Shown: piece by piece, positions 59,952 through 64,000 of the stretch
Layout of the letters: each line of letters begins with the position of its first letter
Numbering within the stretch: the stretch's first letter is position 1
From: an uncultured bacterium
GTDB lineage: Bacteria > Cyanobacteriota > Vampirovibrionia > Gastranaerophilales > Gastranaerophilaceae
NCBI GenBank assembly: GCA_948964545.1
Contig: CAREDV010000002.1
Coordinates: 153,983 to 217,982 of the forward strand
Length of the DNA stretch: 64,000 nt
Reading direction: 5' to 3'
Notes under the pieces: generated by a model
The model's input: only the letters and a program-made list of their open reading frames with translations
The model's database searches: none
Told to the model about the DNA's origin: nothing
Translations under genes and position numbers: made by a program

Positions 59952-61298
59952 TTAGTTAGACAATATTTCATTCAGACATTCTAATGCAATATCTGTTGCG
60001 TAATCCATATCTTTGCGTTCTATTGTTAATGGCGGGTTAAAGTATATTACATCGCCTAATGGACGCAAAATTACGCCTTTTTTCAATGCTTTCTTATAAA
60101 TTTGATAGCCTGTGCGAAGTTTACTGTCTAAAGATTCTTTTGTTTCTTTATTTTTAACAAGTTCAATGGCATTGATAAGTCCTATGTGGCGAACTTCGCC
60201 GACATTCGGGTGTGACAAAAATTTTTCTTTTATTATGTTATTAAAGTAAACTGCATTTTCCTGTGCACGTTTTAGGATTGTACCGTCTTCCATTAAATCC
60301 AGAACTGCGTTAGCGCAAGAGCATGCAAGAGGGTTTCCGCTGTAAGTATGACTGTGCATAAAGGCTTTGCCCGTATTGTAATCATCATAAAATGCATCAT
60401 AAATTTTTTGAGTTGTTACAAAAAGTGCCATTGGCATATAGCCGCCTGTAAGTCCTTTGGAAAGACACATTATATCAGGCGACACTCCTGCATGTTCAAA
60501 AGCAAACATTTTACCTGTTCTGCCGTATCCAGTTGCTATTTCATCTGCGATTAAGTGAACATTATATTCATCACAAAGTGTGCGTAATTTTTTAAGATAT
60601 AACGGCGGATAAATTTTCATTCCCGCTGAACCTTGTAAAAGCGGTTCAACAAGAAGCGCACAGGTTTCATTTCCGTATTTGGCAAATGTTTTGACGGCTT
60701 TTTCAGCGCATTTGCAATTGCAGGTATCGCGTTTTTTGCCATAAGGACACCTGAAACAGTCAGGCGCTTCTATTTTTATTACATCCATTAAGATGGGTTT
60801 ATAAAGTTTTGTGTAAAGGTCGCAGTCGCCGACAGAGAGCGCTCCGATAGTTTCTCCGTGGTATGCTTCTGTCAATGCCATGAATCTTGTTTTTTGCGGG
60901 TTTCCTGTCTGTTCGTGGTATTGAAAACTTACTTTCATTGCAGCTTCAATTGCAGATGAGCCGTTATCTGTAAAATTAAATTTGCATAAACCTTCAGGTA
61001 ATATTTTTGACAATCTCTCGCAAAGTTTTATAGCCTGTTCGTGTGTAAAATTTGCAAAAATTACATGTTCAAGTTTGTCAGCCTGTTTTTTTATTTCTGC
61101 TGAAATATGCGGATTGCAGTGCCCGAGAAGATTGCACCACCATGAACTTATTACATCCATGTATCTTTTACCCTCTGTGTCATATAGATAAACACCCTCT
61201 CCGCGTTCAATTACGATAGGCTTTAACTCCTCATAATCTTTCATCTGAGAGCATGGGTGCCAGATGTATTTCAAATCTTTTTCAGCTAAATCGTTCAT
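59952..61298 (-). CDS. bioA: adenosylmethionine-8-amino-7-oxononanoate aminotransferase
   Basis: 448 aa class III PLP aminotransferase. It opens with KDLKYIWHPCSQMKDYE, the BioA hallmark, has SSWWCNLLGHCNP near residue 50, FTDNGSSAIEAAMKVSFQYH, TEAYHGETIGALSVG, IADEIATGYGRTG and LSKGLTGGYMPMAL with the PLP lysine. It makes DAPA from KAPA with SAM as amino donor in biotin synthesis. The bioD stop and bioA start overlap by four bases. Confidence 0.94.
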   Translation of the reverse strand: MNDLAEKDLKYIWHPCSQMKDYEELKPIVIERGEGVYLYDTEGKRYMDVISSWWCNLLGHCNPHISAEIKKQADKLEHVIFANFTHEQAIKLCERLSKILPEGLCKFNFTDNGSSAIEAAMKVSFQYHEQTGNPQKTRFMALTEAYHGETIGALSVGDCDLYTKLYKPILMDVIKIEAPDCFRCPYGKKRDTCNCKCAEKAVKTFAKYGNETCALLVEPLLQGSAGMKIYPPLYLKKLRTLCDEYNVHLIADEIATGYGRTGKMFAFEHAGVSPDIMCLSKGLTGGYMPMALFVTTQKIYDAFYDDYNTGKAFMHSHTYSGNPLACSCANAVLDLMEDGTILKRAQENAVYFNNIIKEKFLSHPNVGEVRHIGLINAIELVKNKETKESLDSKLRTGYQIYKKALKKGVILRPLGDVIYFNPPLTIERKDMDYATDIALECLNEILSN

Positions 61299-61912
61299 AA
61301 AATCTCCTCAAGGCAAATTTCTTTGTCACTATTTTTTACTGTTGCAATAACCTTAATCCCTGTAAGTTTTTCAACCATTTTTTTATTATCAACCTGCATA
61401 AAGTCTGTTTCATCATAATTGTTTAAGATTATGCCTTTGATATTTATTCCGTGGTTTTTAGCGTATTCAACGGTTAAAACGGTTGAATTTATTGTTCCAA
61501 GACTTGCCGATGCAACAATTATAATATCAAGTCCAAGAGCTTTTATAACATCAGGAAGCAGCAAATCATCTCCAAAAGGGCAGACAATTCCGCCAGCTCC
61601 CTCAACAACCATAAAATCAAAATCTTTTTTTATACGTTCAAAATCTGTTTTAATTTTGTCAAGTTTTATAGGGTTATTTGCAAGCTGTGATGCAAGATGA
61701 GGTGATACTGCGGGTTTAAATTTATAAGATACATAATCACCCTTTTTAATCCCTGCTGTTTTTATAACATATTCGCAGTCATTTGGGTAAATATCTCCGC
61801 TAAGTGCGGGTTTATAATATCCGCAATTGGGAATTGATTTTACCAAAAGTGCTGATACATAAGTTTTTCCGACATCTGTACCTGTCGCTGTTATAAATAT
61901 CCCTCTTGTCAT
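61295..61912 (-). CDS. bioD: dethiobiotin synthetase
   Basis: 205 aa from ATG 61912, chosen because GAGGAG lies just upstream and MTRGIFITATGTDVGKTYV is the family N-terminus; the frame extends further but through a terminator. Walker A TGTDVGKT at about residues 9-16 and VVEGAGGIVCPFGDD near 110 are the BioD blocks. It closes the ureido ring of dethiobiotin from DAPA, CO2 and ATP. Heads the bioD-bioA operon. Confidence 0.94.
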   Translation of the reverse strand: MTRGIFITATGTDVGKTYVSALLVKSIPNCGYYKPALSGDIYPNDCEYVIKTAGIKKGDYVSYKFKPAVSPHLASQLANNPIKLDKIKTDFERIKKDFDFMVVEGAGGIVCPFGDDLLLPDVIKALGLDIIIVASASLGTINSTVLTVEYAKNHGINIKGIILNNYDETDFMQVDNKKMVEKLTGIKVIATVKNSDKEICLEEIL

Positions 61913-61927
61913 TTTGTTCTCCTCATA

Positions 61928-61962
61928 AAAAATTCCCTCGCAATCGGCGAGGGAATTTAATT
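61928..61962 (-). terminator. terminator of the TpsB-type gene
   Basis: AAATTCCCTCG/CGAGGGAATTT stem with a 7-base loop and T-run on the minus strand, just before the bioD ribosome-binding site. Confidence 0.8.
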
Positions 61963-61964
61963 TA

Positions 61965-63947
61965 TTATAATGATCCGCCGCCTCCGTCACGGAAGTAGTC
62001 GTAGTGTCTGATATCGTCGTAGTTGTTAACGTATTCTGCTTCAACCTGTTTTTGGAACTGGGTTTGCGGAGCAACAGGCTGTGCCTTTGTGCTTCTTGAT
62101 GCTAACAATGAATCGATATTTGGTGATAATGTCATTTCAAAGTGGAAACGTCCCATTTTGCTTTTGTTTTCATGATAGTTGCGAATTAATGGGAAACCCC
62201 AGTATAAACGTGCACTTAAATCAGCAGGTAACTGAACTCTTAAGCCTACACCTAATGATGCTGCAAAGTAGCTTCCGTCCATATAATCTTCGCTTGCTGC
62301 TGGGAAAATACCTGCAGTATCTGCAAATACTGCACCTTTTACCCATTTGCCTATAAACGGAATTTTTTCGCCTGTTCTAGGACTTGTAATTTGTCTTGGC
62401 ATCAGCGGGAACATTAATTCTCCGCTAAGGAAGTATCCGTTTTTACCAATCATCAAACCTTCGTTATAACCTCTTACAGTTACCAAACCACCTGTCTGCA
62501 TTTGGTCAAGGTAAGGGATTTGTTTATCGCCTGGAACAATCTGGTAATTACTTCTTAAATGACCAATCACACCGTGTGAAAAATCGTGTAATCTTGTTAT
62601 GCTTCCGCTGTATTTAAAGTAGTTATTATCTCTTACGCTGTTTAAAATTGGGAATGCATAGTATGCGTTTTGGCTTAAATACCAGATACCGTATTTAGTA
62701 TCTTTTCTTGCCATTAATGCAATTTCTGCAGATGTAACATTATCTACACTCACTGCATCTTCAATTTGCGGGAAGGGTTTTAAGCCGATAGAAGTTCTTG
62801 CTCTTTTGTAGTTAATCCCTGCATAAGATTTTAATTCAAATCCAGGTTTTCTTACCAGCGGCTGTGAGTAGTAAAGTGAATATTGGTATGCTCTGCTGCC
62901 GATGTCAAATAAATCTACATAAGGACCGTATTTAACATTTGCAAATGTTGATGAAAACATAACACCAACACGACCATCTTTTTTGTTTACTGGGAAGTTG
63001 TAATCAAAGAATGGGCTCTGTGCACCTCTTGAAAAATAAGAACCTAAAGACATTCTGTCACGGTGTCCTGTCAAACTGTCTGCGTATAACATTGCACCGC
63101 CTCTAATACTTCCTGTATTATATCGTCCAGCGTTATCCATAACGCCCATTAAGTGGAATGGGAAGCTTTCATCTGCGACAAGTTCAATATCTGTAGTGCC
63201 AGGTTTTTGACCTGCTTTTAAGTTGGCAGATAATCTGATACCTTCATTATATCTATTAAAGTCCAGTACATCTTTTTCAAGTTCTACAATATCAAAAAGC
63301 TGACCTTCTTTTTCAGGCATTCTTCTTGTGACATAACCATCTTTAGTCCATTTATTTTGCTGAACGGTAATATTACCAATTTTACTTTCTGTTAAAGCAA
63401 TATAGATATTACCGTTTTGAACTGTTTGTTCAGGTAAGAATGCTCTTGCTGTTACAAATCCTTTTTCTGCGTACAAGTTGTTGATATCATCAATAACGTT
63501 TTGAATATCTTGTATAAAAACGTTACGTCCAACAAGCGGCTGTACTAGTTTATTAATTTCTTCTTTTGTCAAAATTTCAGAAGGTGCAACTTCAATAGTG
63601 TTTACATAAACTCCTTTTGTATCAAGTTCTTCGACAGTTGCGCGTTGAAATGCACTATTAGGATTGTTGTTTTGAATAATTTGATTACCTTCGTTGGGGT
63701 TAGAATCGAGGTTTCTACGAGTTTCATATTGCTGGTAATCTTGATTTTGTTGTTTTTGCTGATATCTATCTTTTAAAAAGTTAGTGTCGTGCATCTGGTT
63801 CATACCAGCTTGAGAGCCCATTTGCTGCATTTCAGTTGCGCTTGGGAAACTTCCATACATATCGGCATTTGCTGGGGTAAGTGAAGCAGTTAATGCTATG
63901 CAAAAGACTGCACTCAAAATACTTTTTTTAGAATTTATCTTTTTCAT
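61965..63947 (-). CDS. TpsB/ShlB-type outer-membrane transporter
   Basis: 660 aa. Signal peptide MKKINSKKSILSAVFCIALT with cleavage near ANADMYG. A Gln/Asn-rich linker spans residues about 30-100, a POTRA_2-like domain about 115-195 (LTKEEINKLVQPLVGRNVF, DDINNLYAEKGFVTARAFLP), and a 16-stranded barrel follows. The barrel contains TVRGYNEG, the VRGY/L6 motif of Omp85/TpsB proteins, near residue 500. It would export or insert a partner across the outer membrane. No TpsA partner is seen in the window. Ends in DGGGGSL, not an aromatic residue. Confidence 0.85.
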   Translation of the reverse strand: MKKINSKKSILSAVFCIALTASLTPANADMYGSFPSATEMQQMGSQAGMNQMHDTNFLKDRYQQKQQNQDYQQYETRRNLDSNPNEGNQIIQNNNPNSAFQRATVEELDTKGVYVNTIEVAPSEILTKEEINKLVQPLVGRNVFIQDIQNVIDDINNLYAEKGFVTARAFLPEQTVQNGNIYIALTESKIGNITVQQNKWTKDGYVTRRMPEKEGQLFDIVELEKDVLDFNRYNEGIRLSANLKAGQKPGTTDIELVADESFPFHLMGVMDNAGRYNTGSIRGGAMLYADSLTGHRDRMSLGSYFSRGAQSPFFDYNFPVNKKDGRVGVMFSSTFANVKYGPYVDLFDIGSRAYQYSLYYSQPLVRKPGFELKSYAGINYKRARTSIGLKPFPQIEDAVSVDNVTSAEIALMARKDTKYGIWYLSQNAYYAFPILNSVRDNNYFKYSGSITRLHDFSHGVIGHLRSNYQIVPGDKQIPYLDQMQTGGLVTVRGYNEGLMIGKNGYFLSGELMFPLMPRQITSPRTGEKIPFIGKWVKGAVFADTAGIFPAASEDYMDGSYFAASLGVGLRVQLPADLSARLYWGFPLIRNYHENKSKMGRFHFEMTLSPNIDSLLASRSTKAQPVAPQTQFQKQVEAEYVNNYDDIRHYDYFRDGGGGSL

Positions 63948-64000
63948 TGATTCACCTTTGAAATTTGTAATTACAATTTATATAAGTCTGGTCATTTTTA

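Noticed and set aside
61913..62074. Extended N-terminus for BioD
   Set aside because: It would be translated through the terminator and the end of the TpsB-type gene; the ribosome-binding site points to ATG 61912.
1..64000. Insertion sequences, prophage or restriction-modification genes
   Set aside because: No transposase, integrase, phage structural or methylase/nuclease pair was recognised anywhere in the window.

Overview
The window is AT-rich and densely coded, with mixed gene orientation. The best guess is a non-photosynthetic relative of cyanobacteria of the Melainabacteria/Vampirovibrionia (Gastranaerophilales) type. The grounds are the base composition, five lone prepilin-like proteins that nearly all carry an FTLAEVLITLGIIGVVAA-type N-terminus, a DUF3536-type GH57 protein, and several lineage-restricted proteins with a short N-terminal 'F-K/C/T-G/N/A' motif. 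This assignment is inference and cannot be proven without a search. The cell is diderm: it has a TpsB-type outer-membrane barrel and MlaE/MlaF lipid-transport components.

Layout. 0-5 kb: end of dtd, an RGG-like zinc-ribbon protein, rimM, trmD and a prepilin, then two exported or membrane unknowns. 5-12 kb: GH57/DUF3536 protein, small secreted proteins, ferredoxin, deoB, rlmH, mscS and a small XRE regulator. 12.4-13.1 kb: tRNA-Gly with a duplicated 3' end, and a candidate ncRNA with a palindromic operator. 13-24.5 kb: ppiC, an M24 peptidase, a SpoU methyltransferase, dnaA, ruvA, then (minus) a sigma factor with the prepilin peptidase, gatC, pyrG, a P-loop kinase, a kinase-like protein and glyQ. 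24.5-29 kb: two tandem APC permeases and mazG. 29-36 kb: small helical unknowns, a prepilin, a DapL-like aminotransferase, mlaF/mlaE, pgi and trxB. 36-48 kb: pilT, recO, a divergent GH13 protein, an orphan response regulator, clpC, pilC and two prepilins. 47-57 kb: a zincin-like protein, a TPR protein, a prepilin, pth, tRNA-Lys, a DUF3137-like protein and a 1032-aa GT5-like glycosyltransferase. 56-64 kb: a nucleoside transporter with a 5'-nucleotidase-like enzyme, bioD-bioA and the TpsB barrel.

Main discovery candidate. Six genes carry a homopolymeric tract of 9-10 G (one interrupted by an A) just after the 5' end of the coding region. They are four prepilins, a putative zinc metallopeptidase and a GT5-like glycosyltransferase. 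In five of the six, the ATG with a good Shine-Dalgarno site is out of frame with the body of the protein. All five would be restored by a tract length congruent to 2 modulo 3. The sixth is in frame. The pattern fits phase variation by slipped-strand mispairing. The tract flanks (TTCTGTC-Gn-CA) are partly conserved at the DNA level and always lie on the same chromosomal strand whichever way the gene is read, so this may be a dispersed polar repeat as well as a contingency tract.

A second candidate is a promoter-like motif, GCAATT-N17-TTTATATAA, found in front of four transcription units with exactly the same spacer. One of these is the phase-variable metallopeptidase and one is a putative small RNA with its own terminator. 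The window also carries a scattered type IV pilus set (pilD with a sigma factor, pilT, pilC) that could process and assemble the prepilins. Glucan enzymes (GH57, GH13, GT5-like, pgi) and a nucleoside scavenging pair (5'-nucleotidase, CNT transporter) suggest storage polysaccharide use and salvage.
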